The notes below the pieces were generated by a model, which saw only the letters and a list, made by a program, of their open reading frames with translations, was not told the origin of the DNA and did no database searches. A stretch of 34,921 nt of DNA from Pseudomonadota bacterium (GTDB lineage: Bacteria; Pseudomonadota; Alphaproteobacteria; Reyranellales; Reyranellaceae), in NCBI GenBank assembly GCA_018240695.1, contig JAFEFH010000020.1, positions 1 through 34,921 on the forward strand. Reading direction: 5' to 3'. Made by a program: the position numbers and the translations under genes. How positions within the stretch are numbered: position 1 is the first letter of the stretch; each line of letters starts with the position of its first letter. Below, piece by piece: positions 1-8,083 of the stretch.

Positions 1-2
1 TC

Positions 3-305
3 AAGACCAACAAGATGTACGAGGCGCGCTACGGCGACGACTGGATGTTCGAGGTCGCGGAGAGGTACGTCGCCTTCTGCAAGGAAAAGGGCCTGCATCC
101 GGTCAGCACCGCGATCGCCTGGGTGGCCGCCCATCCCGTCGTGACGGCGCCGATCGTCGGCGCGCGCAACCTCGAGCAGCTCAAGGATTCGCTGGCGGCC
201 GTGGACGTCGGCATGACGCCCGCGCTGCGCGCCGAGATCGCCGCGCTCAGCCGCACGCCGGCGCCGGCGACCGACCGGTCGGAAGAGCAGAAGGTCGTGA
301 AATAA
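3..305 (+). CDS. Aldo/keto reductase, C-terminal part (5' end outside window)
   Basis: The open frame enters from the left edge, with the first complete codon at base 3, and stops with TAA at 303-305, so only about 100 residues are visible. The segment AIAWVAAHPVVTAPIVGAR followed by EQLKDSLAAVDV is the typical last barrel strand and helix of NAD(P)H-dependent aldo/keto reductases, where the arginine of the GAR motif helps bind the cofactor phosphate. The catalytic Asp/Tyr/Lys/His residues lie upstream and cannot be checked. The ATG at base 15 is internal to the domain and is not taken as the start. The tail after the domain is Pro/Ala-rich and charged. The substrate cannot be predicted. It is followed by a palindromic element and a convergent MFS gene. 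Confidence 0.85.
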   Translation, partial: KTNKMYEARYGDDWMFEVAERYVAFCKEKGLHPVSTAIAWVAAHPVVTAPIVGARNLEQLKDSLAAVDVGMTPALRAEIAALSRTPAPATDRSEEQKVVK

Positions 306-308
306 CAC

Positions 309-400
309 TTTCCTCCCCCGTCAGCGGGGGAGGTGGCAGCGTCTTACGCTGACGGAGGGGTCATGACCCCATCGCCCTCGCAAGACGAGGGCACTTCCCC
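309..400. repeat. Palindromic intergenic element with three hairpins; likely bidirectional terminator
   Basis: The 118 bp between two convergent genes are almost entirely palindromic. A perfect 9-bp stem, CCTCCCCCG (312-320) with CGGGGGAGG (325-333), encloses a TCAG loop. GTCAGCG (320-326) can instead pair with CGCTGAC (347-353) to make a longer alternative stem. GGGGTCATGACCCC (357-370) is a perfect palindrome. GCCCTCG (374-380) and CGAGGGC (386-392) form a third hairpin around CAAGA. The CCTCCCCC/GGGGGAGG pattern resembles dispersed palindromic elements known in alphaproteobacterial genomes, and a related palindrome lies at 34904-34921. Its position between convergent stops suits transcription termination, though there is no clean U-tract. 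Confidence 0.6.
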
Positions 401-423
401 ATTTGAATGGAGAAGAAGTATCG

Positions 424-1680
424 CTAGCTCACCGTCGACCAGACGGCACGGCGGCGGCCCATGCCGGTGCCGTAGATGCGCAGCACCAGGAAGCCGACGA
501 TCGTCAGGTTGGCGAGGTTGAACGCCACGCTGATGCCGAAGGCCGGCGCGTAATAGCCGAAGTGATCGTACAGCGCGCCGGCGAACCAGCTGCCGAACGC
601 CATGCCGCTCATCGCCGTGAACAGGGTGAGCGGGATGCGCCACGACGCCTGGCTCGACGGGAAGAGATCGCGGATCGTCACGGCATAGGACGGGATGATG
701 CCGCTGAAGCCGAGGCCGAAGGCGGCCGAGATCGCGAACAGCCCGACCTCGTCCTGGGTCAGCAGGAAGCAGGCGATCGCCACGGCCTGGCAGGCCGAGC
801 CCACCATCACCGTGCGCAGGCCACCGATCCTGTCGGCCAGCGCGCCCCAGGCCTGCCGCGCGATGAAGGCCGAACCCAGCAGCACCGACAGCATGGCCGC
901 GCCGTGCGTCGGCTTGATGCCAATGTCGCCGCAGAACGCCACGAGATGCGCTGACGGCACCGACATCGGGATGCAGCAACAGAAACCGGCGAGACAGATC
1001 AGCGCCTGCGCCACGTTGGGATGCAGTCCGGCGACGCGGTCGGCGGCCGGCGCGGCGGCGCCCGGCGCGGCCGCGGGACGCACCGGCGCGGGCTGTGCGG
1101 CCGGTGCGGGCCGCAGCGCCAGGGTCGCCGGCAGGATCACCACCAGCACGACGACGGCGTAGGCCAGCATCACCGCCTGCCAGCCGATATGGGTGATGCC
1201 GCGCTCGAACAGAGCGGGCCATGCGACGCCGGCCACGTATTGGCCGGAAGAGATCAGCGCGATCGCCGCGCCGCGCCGGCGCTCGAACCACCGGCTGACA
1301 TAGATCAGCAGTGGCGGGTAGACGCCGCCGTTGCCGAACAGCCCGATCATCAGCCCGTGACCGATATAGAGCGCCCAGATCGAGCCGAGCGACGACAGCG
1401 CCAGGCCGCCCGCCATCATGCAGGCGCCGATCACGACCGTCAGGCGCACGCCGATCCGGTCGGCGAGCCAGCCCATGAAGATGCCGCCGGCGCCGGTGCC
1501 GACCCAGACCAGCGAGCCCGCGAGCGCCAGTACCGAGCGGTCGGTGCCCAGCGCTTCCTGCATGGGCTTCATGCCGACGACGATGAGCAGAGGCGAGCCG
1601 TAGGAGATCGACAGGATGCCGAGCGTGATCCACGCGGCCCGCCACGACGTGCGGCTATCGAGAGTGGAGGCTCCCTCCAT
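424..1680 (-). CDS. MFS transporter
   Basis: A 418-residue inner-membrane protein with about 12 hydrophobic segments, the usual size for the major facilitator superfamily. The loop 2-3 signature is visible as GWLADRIGVRL (about residues 70-80), and a second, weaker copy (GALADRIGGLRTV) lies in the C-terminal half, as expected from the duplicated MFS fold. The start is set at 1680 because the minus strand has AAGGAG six bases before that ATG; an upstream in-frame ATG at 1713 would add 11 residues but lacks a comparable ribosome site. A perfect inverted repeat at 1709-1723 lies just upstream and may be an operator. The gene is monocistronic and convergent with the aldo/keto reductase. The fold resembles monocarboxylate/oxalate-type MFS proteins, but the substrate is not evident. 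Confidence 0.85.
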   Translation of the reverse strand: MEGASTLDSRTSWRAAWITLGILSISYGSPLLIVVGMKPMQEALGTDRSVLALAGSLVWVGTGAGGIFMGWLADRIGVRLTVVIGACMMAGGLALSSLGSIWALYIGHGLMIGLFGNGGVYPPLLIYVSRWFERRRGAAIALISSGQYVAGVAWPALFERGITHIGWQAVMLAYAVVVLVVILPATLALRPAPAAQPAPVRPAAAPGAAAPAADRVAGLHPNVAQALICLAGFCCCIPMSVPSAHLVAFCGDIGIKPTHGAAMLSVLLGSAFIARQAWGALADRIGGLRTVMVGSACQAVAIACFLLTQDEVGLFAISAAFGLGFSGIIPSYAVTIRDLFPSSQASWRIPLTLFTAMSGMAFGSWFAGALYDHFGYYAPAFGISVAFNLANLTIVGFLVLRIYGTGMGRRRAVWSTVS

Positions 1681-1708
1681 CTGTCGCTCCTTTTTTGGCG
1701 CGGCGAAT

Positions 1709-1723
1709 GTCACACGCTGTGAC
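1709..1723. promoter_or_regulatory. Perfect inverted repeat, candidate operator
   Basis: GTCACA-CGC-TGTGAC is a perfect 6-bp inverted repeat with a 3-bp spacer, centred about 36 bp upstream of the chosen MFS start. This is a suitable place for a repressor to block the promoter. The half-sites are in the opposite order to the CRP/FNR consensus (TGTGA-N6-TCACA), so a CRP-type site is not claimed. No regulator gene is adjacent. Confidence 0.35.
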
Positions 1724-1867
1724 GATGCTCACCGTCTGCGAAAACATCTAACAACCGCGCTTCCCGCGCGGCAAGCTCGCAGAGTACCTGCAATTCCGCG
1801 CTTTTCTTTTCGCCCCTATTTGAATGTATGCATCGGCTTGGACGCGCGTTTGTCGTAATATGACCCG

Positions 1868-2404
1868 ATGATTTCACCTCTCAGCCTGTCGAACCTGCTC
1901 ACGGTCTGCGTCGCTTTCGCGTGCCTGTGGAGCATCGTGCCGCAAGCGCGCGGCGGCATCGTGCGCATCTGGCGTCTCGCGATTCCCGCCGCGCTCGCCG
2001 CGGTGCAGGCGTTCGTGCTTCTGGCCGGCGTGTTCGAGGCGTCGATCTATCACGACCTGCAATGGCTGGTCGCCGCGCTGATCGGCGGTGTGCTCGGCCG
2101 CATGCGCGGCTGGAGCGTGTCGATCGAGGCCGATCGCGCGCGCGACCTCGTTCGCCTCAAGCCGTCGATGGATGCGCACATCGCCGCGATGTGCCTGGCC
2201 GTTCTCGCGGCCGTCGACTTGATCTCGGCGGCGCTCGAGGACGCGGTCCTGCCGGCCAATTGGGTCGCCGCCGCGTCGGCCTTCTTCGCCGCCTATATCG
2301 GCCTGCGCGCGCTCGCCATCGCCGTGCGCGCCACGCGCGGGCCGCACGGCACGTCCGACGGCGGCTGGGGCATCACGCCGTCGTCCTCGACGCCTGTAGA
2401 ATAG
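1868..2404 (+). CDS. Small integral membrane protein of unknown function
   Basis: 178 residues with about five hydrophobic segments, near residues 8-24, 34-56, 66-80, 103-122 and 132-150. A short soluble loop after segment three contains the charged stretch EADRARDLVRLKPSMDAH. I do not recognise the family. The tail is Gly/Ser/Thr-rich. No convincing Shine-Dalgarno precedes the ATG. A TAATAT hexamer at 1856-1861, six bases before the ATG, could be a -10 box for a leaderless or very short-leader transcript, but no good -35 is present. The last 32 bp overlap the 3' end of btuD, which is convergent. Codon usage and GC look like the neighbours. The open frame, membrane topology and lack of a better competing frame support a real gene, but no function can be proposed. 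Confidence 0.65.
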   Translation: MISPLSLSNLLTVCVAFACLWSIVPQARGGIVRIWRLAIPAALAAVQAFVLLAGVFEASIYHDLQWLVAALIGGVLGRMRGWSVSIEADRARDLVRLKPSMDAHIAAMCLAVLAAVDLISAALEDAVLPANWVAAASAFFAAYIGLRALAIAVRATRGPHGTSDGGWGITPSSSTPVE

Positions 2405-3125
2405 TCCCGTCCGGCGTGCGGATCCGCTCGAAGCGGACGCCGAACGCTTCGTCGAGCCGCGGATCGTCGAGCAGCTCCGCCGCCGGAGCGTCCGCCATCA
2501 CCTTGCCGCCGACCAGCACGACCACGCGTTCGAAGAAGCGGAAGGCGAGGTCGAGATCGTGCACCACGACGACCGACAGCCGGTCGCGGCCGCGCTCGGC
2601 CAGCGCCTGGACCACGTCGAGCCGATGGCGGATGTCGAGGGCCGCCGCCGGCTCGTCGGCCAGCAGCACCGCGGGATCGGCGACCAGCACCATCGCCAGC
2701 AGCACGCGCGCGTTCTCGCCGCCGGAGAGAGTGGACCAGCGCCGGCCGGCGAGCGCGCCGAGTTCGTAACGCGTCAGCGCCTGTTCGACGGCGTCGCCCG
2801 AAGGACGGCCGCCGCGCTCGGCGCCGAGACGCACGAGATCGCGCACCGCAAGGTCCCAGTGCGGCTCGAAATGCTGCGGCAGGAAACCGATCGTCCGCAC
2901 GCGCTCGGCCGCCGACATCGACGCCAGTGCCCTGCCTTGCACGCTGACGGCGCCCGCGTTCGGCGCTTCCAGTCCGGCAAGCACCTTCAGCAGCGTGCTC
3001 TTGCCCGCACCGTTGGGCCCGATCAGCGCGACCGACCCTGTGGCGCCGAAGGACAGCGACAGGTCGTCGAGCAAGGTGGCCTCGCCGCGCTTCACGACAA
3101 GCCGGTTGGCGACGATGGCGGTCAT
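2373..3125 (-). CDS. btuD: Vitamin B12 ABC transporter, ATP-binding protein BtuD
   Basis: A 250-residue ATPase that would power cobalamin import through BtuC. Walker A is GPNGAGKST (36-44), the ABC signature is LSGGE (133-137), Walker B is LLADEP (154-159) and the switch histidine is in VVVHDLDLAF (H188). The size and the LPQH Q-loop fit the FecE/BtuD/HemV subfamily of siderophore, haem and B12 importers. It starts at the ATG that overlaps the btuC stop codon as ATGA (3122-3125), so the two are translationally coupled. It is the last gene of the riboswitch-led operon. The B12 assignment rests on that riboswitch and on adjacent btuB. The domain alone could not distinguish B12 from iron-siderophore. 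Its 3' end overlaps the convergent membrane-protein gene by 32 bp, so no dedicated terminator is possible between them. Confidence 0.9.
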   Translation of the reverse strand: MTAIVANRLVVKRGEATLLDDLSLSFGATGSVALIGPNGAGKSTLLKVLAGLEAPNAGAVSVQGRALASMSAAERVRTIGFLPQHFEPHWDLAVRDLVRLGAERGGRPSGDAVEQALTRYELGALAGRRWSTLSGGENARVLLAMVLVADPAVLLADEPAAALDIRHRLDVVQALAERGRDRLSVVVVHDLDLAFRFFERVVVLVGGKVMADAPAAELLDDPRLDEAFGVRFERIRTPDGTILQASRTTA

Positions 3126-4102
3126 GAACGCAGCCGGCGCGACAGCAACAGGATAAAGAAGGGCCCGCCCGCGACTGCCGTGACGAGGCCGAGCGGAATC
3201 TCCGCCGGCGGCAGGGCCGCGCGGGCGATCGCGTCGGCCAGGGTGACGACGATCGCGCCGACCAGCGCTGACGCCGGCAGAAGGGCACGGTGCAGCGGCC
3301 CGACCAGCCAGCGCGCGATGTGCGGCGCGGCGAGGCCCACGAAGGCGACCAGCCCGCCGAACGCCACGGCCGCCGCCACGACGACCGAGCCCGCGAGCAC
3401 GGCGACGGCGATGAATCGCGTGACATCGAGGCCGAAGGCGCGCGCCATGGTCTCGCCGAGGCCCAGCACGTCGAGCCGGCTCGCCAGCAGGAGCGCGAGG
3501 CCGACGCAGCCCAGCGTGATCAACGCCAGCAGGCCGAGCGTGGACCAGGTCGGCGTCTGCACGCCGCCCAGCACCCAGCTCAGCACGATCTGGAGACTGA
3601 CCGTCTCGTCCGACAGCGCGAGCATCAAGAAAGAGCGCAACGCGCCCAGGATCGCCGCCACCGCGACACCCGCGAGCAGCAGCCCCGCCGCGTCGACGGC
3701 GCCCGCAACACACGCGATGCCCAACACCAGCAGCGTGGCTCCCCAGGCGCCGGCGAAGGCGAGGATCGGCAGCAGCACCGCCTGCGGCAGCATCAGCGGC
3801 ACCAGCAACGCCACCGTCGCGCCGAGCGCCGCGCCACCCGCCGATCCCAGCAGGTACGGCTCGGCCAGCGGGTTGCGGAACACGCCCTGGAAGATCGCGC
3901 CGCCCAGCCCCAGCAGCGCGCCGACGCAGGCGGCGGCGAGCACGCGCGGCAGGCGCCAGTCGAACAGCAGGCGGCTGCGCAGGTCGCGGTCGCCACCGAT
4001 GGCGCGCCACAGATCGCCGGGCGTCGCCCAGTCATGCCCGGCGCAGGCCGCCACGACGATGGCGAGCGCCAGCACGGCGGCGAGGATCAGCCATGGCCTC
4101 AT
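3122..4102 (-). CDS. btuC: Vitamin B12 ABC transporter, permease BtuC
   Basis: A 326-residue FecCD/BtuC-type permease with about ten hydrophobic segments. Family landmarks are RLPRVLAAACVGALLGLGGA in the N-terminal third, FQGVFRNPLAEPYLLG after it, and GLVAFVGLAAPHIAR in the C-terminal third; the last is the coupling-helix region that contacts the ATPase. As a homodimer in the inner membrane it would pass cobalamin delivered by BtuF to the cytoplasm. The start ATG overlaps the btuF stop by four bases (ATGA, 4099-4102), and its own stop overlaps the btuD start in the same way. Its place in a B12-riboswitch operon makes cobalamin or a related corrinoid the likely substrate. Confidence 0.92.
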   Translation of the reverse strand: MRPWLILAAVLALAIVVAACAGHDWATPGDLWRAIGGDRDLRSRLLFDWRLPRVLAAACVGALLGLGGAIFQGVFRNPLAEPYLLGSAGGAALGATVALLVPLMLPQAVLLPILAFAGAWGATLLVLGIACVAGAVDAAGLLLAGVAVAAILGALRSFLMLALSDETVSLQIVLSWVLGGVQTPTWSTLGLLALITLGCVGLALLLASRLDVLGLGETMARAFGLDVTRFIAVAVLAGSVVVAAAVAFGGLVAFVGLAAPHIARWLVGPLHRALLPASALVGAIVVTLADAIARAALPPAEIPLGLVTAVAGGPFFILLLSRRLRS

Positions 4103-4983
4103 TTGGCAAACGCGGTCGGGTGGAACAAAGCGGCCAGATGCTCGATGCCGTCGAACGTGCGCGGGCCCGGGATCAACAACTCGGCGCGGACGACGGCATG
4201 GGCACGGCCCGCCTTGACGGCACGCATGTCGGACCAGCCCGGGCGGGCGATCAGCTCCTGCAAACCTTTCTGCGTGCCGGCGAACAGCAGCACGTCGGGA
4301 TCGGCCTGGAGGATCGCCTCGGGCGAGACCTGGGCCAGCGCCGACTCGGCCAGGCCGAAGCGGCCGCCGGCCCGCACGATCGCGTCGCCGGTATAGGTGT
4401 TCGGGCGCGCCACCAGCATCAGGCCGTTGCCGAGCTGGCCGGTGATCATGATGACGCTGGGGGCCGGCAGTCCCTTCGTCTTCTCGCCGACCAGCGCCAT
4501 GCGCCGGTCGAGCGCCGCCACGACCTCCTCGCCATGAGGCGCGATGCCCGCGACCTTCGCCATCAGGTGGATGTTGGTCAGGATCTCTGCCACGCTCCGT
4601 TGCAGCACGACGACGATGGGAATGCCCAGCCGCTCCATCGGATCGATCAGCTGGTTGGCCGCCTGCCGCGACGGCGTGACGAGCAGGAAGTCGGGATGCA
4701 AATCGACGATCGCATCGACCGAAAAACCGAGCCGCCCGCCGACCAGCGGCCGATCGAGCACTTCCTTCGGATAGCGCGTGTAGGCCTCGATGCCGACGAT
4801 GCGGTCGGCGAGGCCGAGTGCCGCCACGATCTCCGTGTTGGACGCGAAGATCGGGATGATCCGCCGCGGCGGCTCGGGCACGGTGACCGTGCGGCCGAAG
4901 GCGTCCTGCACGACGACCGGCTCGGCGTGCGCCGGGGCCGCGAGGCCCGCAACGCACGCCAGGACGATCACCGCCAGCTTCAT
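4099..4983 (-). CDS. btuF: Periplasmic cobalamin-binding protein BtuF
   Basis: 294 residues beginning with a clear signal peptide (MKLAVIVLACVAGLAAPAHA, likely cleavage before EPVVV). The mature part opens with VVVQDAFGRTVTVPEPPRRII, the usual start of class III periplasmic binding proteins for siderophores, haem and B12. NTEIVAALGLADRIVG and PDFLLVTPS follow in the expected order for two lobes joined by a long helix. It would capture corrinoid released by BtuB and dock on BtuC. The start codon shares one base with the btuB stop (TGATG at 4981-4985) and the stop overlaps btuC. No lipobox cysteine is present, so it should be a free periplasmic protein. Confidence 0.88.
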   Translation of the reverse strand: MKLAVIVLACVAGLAAPAHAEPVVVQDAFGRTVTVPEPPRRIIPIFASNTEIVAALGLADRIVGIEAYTRYPKEVLDRPLVGGRLGFSVDAIVDLHPDFLLVTPSRQAANQLIDPMERLGIPIVVVLQRSVAEILTNIHLMAKVAGIAPHGEEVVAALDRRMALVGEKTKGLPAPSVIMITGQLGNGLMLVARPNTYTGDAIVRAGGRFGLAESALAQVSPEAILQADPDVLLFAGTQKGLQELIARPGWSDMRAVKAGRAHAVVRAELLIPGPRTFDGIEHLAALFHPTAFAK

Positions 4984-7202
4984 CAGAAGCGGGCCTGCAC
5001 GCCCAGGATGAACTCGCGGCCCGGCATCGAGTTGCCGCACGAGCCGTTCTGGAACGTGCCGTTGGCCTGGCAGGGCCGCTGGTCGAGCGCGATAAAGATT
5101 GGGTGCGCGTTGACGTCGAGGATGTTGTTGAGCGCGCCGAAGAACTTCACGCCCTTGTGCACCTCGATCTCCGCCCGCGTGTTCCACACCCAGAAGGCTT
5201 CCTTGCGATAGATGGTCTGGCTGGTGACCTGTCCCGGGAAGAAGGCCGGGTTCAGCCGCTCTTCCGTATTGTACCACATGGGACCGCGCAGGATGCCCAG
5301 AAGCTGCACGTTCCACGGCATCTTGGCATCGAGTTCGGCATAGCGGGTGCCGATCGACGCCTCGTACTGATTGATGCGCGTGGCTTGCATGCTGCCGGCC
5401 GACGGCAGGGCGCCATAGTCCGTCATCGTGAAATTGAAGTAGCCGCTGCCGAACACGCTCCAGCGCGTGCCGGGCGCGACGGCGAGGCCGAGGGTGCGCA
5501 TCACGTCGGCCTCACCCTGCAATTCGAGGCCCTGGATGACGATGTCCGACGGGTTGTTCTGGTACTGCGCGGTGACCGCCGTGCCGACGGTGGAGATCGT
5601 CTGGGCGGAGATGCGGTTGCTGATCACGTTCTGGAACAGCGCGAGATCGAGCCGCGCGTCCTGCGTCGTCACCGTGGCGCCGATTTCGAGCTGACGGCTG
5701 GTCTCCGGCGCGAGGTTGGGATTGCCGAAGGTCGTGGTCGTACCGGCCGGCGTCACGGTGAAGTTCGAGCCCAGTTCCGTCGCCGTCGGCGCGCGGAAGC
5801 CGGTCGAGGCGCCGACGCGCCCGTTCAGCCAGTCGGTGATGCGGAGCGTCGAGCCGACCGAATAAGTCGTCGCCTGGTAATTGACGCTGCCCGGCACCAG
5901 GGTCGCCGCGAATGGCGTCTGCAGCGTGGTCGTCGTGCCGTAGGTCTGGCGCACGCCGCCGCGGATCGTCCAGCGATCGAAGAATGTCTGCGCGTCCTCC
6001 GCGTAGAACGCCCAGATCTGGTCGGTCTCGTTGTTGTCCTGCGGCGACTGCTGCGTCACCGCCGCGCCGCCCGAGCGGAAGCGCGTCGAGGTAATCCAGC
6101 TGCGCTCCCAGTCGACGCCGACCAGCAGCTCGTTGCTCGGGATCAGCTTGTAGCGCGGCTGGAAGCGGAAGCCCTCGATGTCGATCTGGCGGTTGTTGTG
6201 ATCGATGGTGGTGCGCGAGGCCAGCGCATTGGCCGTGCTGAGCGGCGACGGGTTGTTGAGGTCGTCGACGTCCTGCACGTAGTAGGCTTGGAACATCAGG
6301 CCGCCGCGGCCGTCCGGAGTCTTGCCGTTGTACGTGAAATCGATCGACTGGTTGGTGCGCGTATCGAAGGCGAAGACGTTCGCGCCCGACCCACGGAAGC
6401 CCGCATTGTAGATGCCGTCGGTGCGGACGGTGAGATCGACGCGGTTGTCGTTGTCGATCTGCCAGCCGAGCGCGGCGGTGCCGCCCCCGCGGGTCCACGA
6501 CGTGTTGCTCTCGTACGCGCCGCCGCCCACCTGATAGTCCTTGCGGGTGCCCGCCGCGAAACCCAGGTACCAGTCGAAGCCGTTCGCCTGTCCGCCGGTC
6601 TGCGCCTTGCCCTGCGTCAGGTTCCACGAACCGACGCTCGCCTCGAGCAGGGTGCCCGGCGCGGTGCGGCCGTTCTTCATGATGATGTTGACGACGCCGC
6701 CCATGTTCGAGCTGCCATAGACCACCGAGGACGGGCCGCGCACGATCTCGATGCGCTCGACGTCGGCGGCGGACAGCTTGGAGATGTTCGCCGTGCCGGC
6801 GCGATGGCCGTTGATCAGGACGAGCACCTGGCTCTTGTAGTCGCGGCCCTGGCCTTCGGTGGCACCGCCGCGAATATTGAGCGAGGTCTGGCCCGCGGTC
6901 CATTCGCTCATGAAGCCCACGGCATTCTCGGCCAGCAGGTCGGTCACCGACTTGGCCGACGACTTGGAGATCTTCTCGCCGTCGATGACCTGGATGGTGC
7001 CGGCGATCTTGGTGACTTCCTCGGGGCGGCCGGTCGCCGTGACGACGACCTCGGGCAGCACACCGGCCTGGGCCGGCGTCGAGGCGGGCGGCGAGGCGGG
7101 TGCAGGCGCCGGTGCCTGTTGCGCGAAGGCCGGCGACAGCCACAGCGTGGACGAGATCAATGCCGCCTGCGCGAGGCTCCTGTTCAATCGAGACTTGATC
7201 AT
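4983..7202 (-). CDS. btuB: TonB-dependent outer-membrane receptor, BtuB-like
   Basis: 739 residues. A signal peptide ends near AFAQQ (residue 29), then a Pro/Ala-rich linker and a TonB-box-like PEVVVTATG (about 50-58). A plug domain follows with LNIRGG, VLVLINGHRAG, IEIVRGPSSVVYGSSNMGGVVNI, and then a long beta-barrel ending in GVQARF with the C-terminal phenylalanine needed for outer-membrane insertion. A cysteine pair (PCQANG...GSCGN) lies close to the C-terminus in an apparent extracellular loop. It would import corrinoids across the outer membrane with TonB energy. The start is taken at 7202, where ATG overlaps the methyltransferase stop (TGATG) and GGGGGAAG precedes it; a TTG at 7214 would add four residues. 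At 739 residues it is longer than enterobacterial BtuB (about 614), so the exact corrinoid range is uncertain. Confidence 0.88.
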   Translation of the reverse strand: MIKSRLNRSLAQAALISSTLWLSPAFAQQAPAPAPASPPASTPAQAGVLPEVVVTATGRPEEVTKIAGTIQVIDGEKISKSSAKSVTDLLAENAVGFMSEWTAGQTSLNIRGGATEGQGRDYKSQVLVLINGHRAGTANISKLSAADVERIEIVRGPSSVVYGSSNMGGVVNIIMKNGRTAPGTLLEASVGSWNLTQGKAQTGGQANGFDWYLGFAAGTRKDYQVGGGAYESNTSWTRGGGTAALGWQIDNDNRVDLTVRTDGIYNAGFRGSGANVFAFDTRTNQSIDFTYNGKTPDGRGGLMFQAYYVQDVDDLNNPSPLSTANALASRTTIDHNNRQIDIEGFRFQPRYKLIPSNELLVGVDWERSWITSTRFRSGGAAVTQQSPQDNNETDQIWAFYAEDAQTFFDRWTIRGGVRQTYGTTTTLQTPFAATLVPGSVNYQATTYSVGSTLRITDWLNGRVGASTGFRAPTATELGSNFTVTPAGTTTTFGNPNLAPETSRQLEIGATVTTQDARLDLALFQNVISNRISAQTISTVGTAVTAQYQNNPSDIVIQGLELQGEADVMRTLGLAVAPGTRWSVFGSGYFNFTMTDYGALPSAGSMQATRINQYEASIGTRYAELDAKMPWNVQLLGILRGPMWYNTEERLNPAFFPGQVTSQTIYRKEAFWVWNTRAEIEVHKGVKFFGALNNILDVNAHPIFIALDQRPCQANGTFQNGSCGNSMPGREFILGVQARF

Positions 7203-7978
7203 CACTTCCCCCAAATCAGAACGGCAGATTTCCTTGGAATATCGAGGCGCACGCCCGCGGCATCGGGCGTCGCCTGTGCGGACAGATGCGCGTGAAGTTC
7301 GACGCGGCGAACGTCATCGGCGGGCCAGTTCAGCCGATCCGCGAGATAGGCCGACAGATGCGAGAGATCGGCGACGACGCCGGAAAAAGTCCAGTCCGTG
7401 AACACGATGCGCTGCGGCCGTGACGCCAGCGCGAGGCCGCGCAGCACCACGTCGAGGCCCGGCGTCTCGTCCTCGCGATGCCACTCGGACGGCAGGCAGC
7501 CCGCGAAGCAAAGACCGCGCGGCCCCTGATGCGCCGGCACGATCCACACGACGGTGTTGCGCGCCCAGGCGCGGCAGCGCGCGAGAAAGTGCTCGGGCTC
7601 CTCGAACAAAGCGGGCATGGTGGCGGCCAGCACGGTGTCGTGCCCCTGCTCGGGGACGTCGGCCATGGCCCAGCCGTCGGGCACGATGCGCGGCGGGCTG
7701 TGCAGCCGCGCGAGCCGCGCGCGCATCGTCGGCGACGGCTCGATGGCGGTCCACGGAATGTCTCGCTCGCGCAACGCGGCGCCGAGTTGGCCGCCGCCGG
7801 CGCCGACATCCAGCAGCTCGCCGGTCCGCGCCACGAAGCGGCGCACCAAAGGCGCCACGCGCGCCACATAGTCCGACGTATCGATCGCCGAGGCATAGAG
7901 CTCGAGCGGATCGATCGCAGGCCGGGGAGCGGCGGAAGGAAAGACGGAAACCGACACGACGGACTCGCGGCACAACAT
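7202..7978 (-). CDS. Class I SAM-dependent methyltransferase of unknown target, first gene of the B12-riboswitch operon
   Basis: 258 residues. LLDVGAGGGQLGAAL (about 55-69) is motif I of the Rossmann-type SAM-binding fold, and AIEPSPTMRARLARL fits motif II with its acidic ribose-binding residue. Further strands (GHDTVLAATMPALFEEPEHFL and TVVWIVPAHQGPRGLCFAGCLP) suit a class I fold. It does not look like the CobA/CobI/CobJ/CobM/CobF tetrapyrrole methylase fold nor like CbiT. It is the first gene after riboswitch 1 and its stop overlaps btuB (TGATG), so it is co-transcribed and probably coupled with the uptake genes. ATG 7978 is the first possible start in the frame. It has no free Shine-Dalgarno: the bases before it lie in a predicted stem (7981-8076). 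A corrinoid-related or B12-sparing role is inferred only from the operon. Confidence 0.75.
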   Translation of the reverse strand: MLCRESVVSVSVFPSAAPRPAIDPLELYASAIDTSDYVARVAPLVRRFVARTGELLDVGAGGGQLGAALRERDIPWTAIEPSPTMRARLARLHSPPRIVPDGWAMADVPEQGHDTVLAATMPALFEEPEHFLARCRAWARNTVVWIVPAHQGPRGLCFAGCLPSEWHREDETPGLDVVLRGLALASRPQRIVFTDWTFSGVVADLSHLSAYLADRLNWPADDVRRVELHAHLSAQATPDAAGVRLDIPRKSAVLIWGK

Positions 7979-7980
7979 CC

Positions 7981-8076
7981 GTCACCGCGAACCGTAGCCG
8001 GCCCTTCTCCCGCTTCACACGGACGACGAGCCGGTTGCTACATCAGGACACCCCGCCCAATGCGTTCGCGCGTGAC
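7981..8076 (-). promoter_or_regulatory. Leader stem between riboswitch 1 and its first gene, burying the ribosome site
   Basis: On the minus strand GTCACGCGCGAAC (8076-8064) can pair with GTTCGCGGTGAC (7992-7981), giving 12 bp with one bulged G. The second arm ends two bases before the methyltransferase ATG. A nested stem pairs GTAGCAACCGGC (8041-8030) with GCCGGCTAC (8002-7994). The 5' arm begins eight bases after riboswitch P1. This would cover the translation-initiation region, so it could be the expression platform, presumably opened or replaced according to ligand state. Confidence 0.5.
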
Positions 8077-8083
8077 CGCGGAT

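Noticed and set aside
1709..1723. CRP/FNR binding site
   Set aside because: Half-sites are TCACA-N3-TGTGA, inverted relative to TGTGA-N6-TCACA, and the spacing is wrong.
5103..7295. 730-codon plus-strand open frame
   Set aside because: It is antisense to btuB, which has a signal peptide, TonB box, plug and barrel; the plus-strand product is a low-complexity Arg/Ala/His/Asp mixture typical of GC-rich shadow frames.
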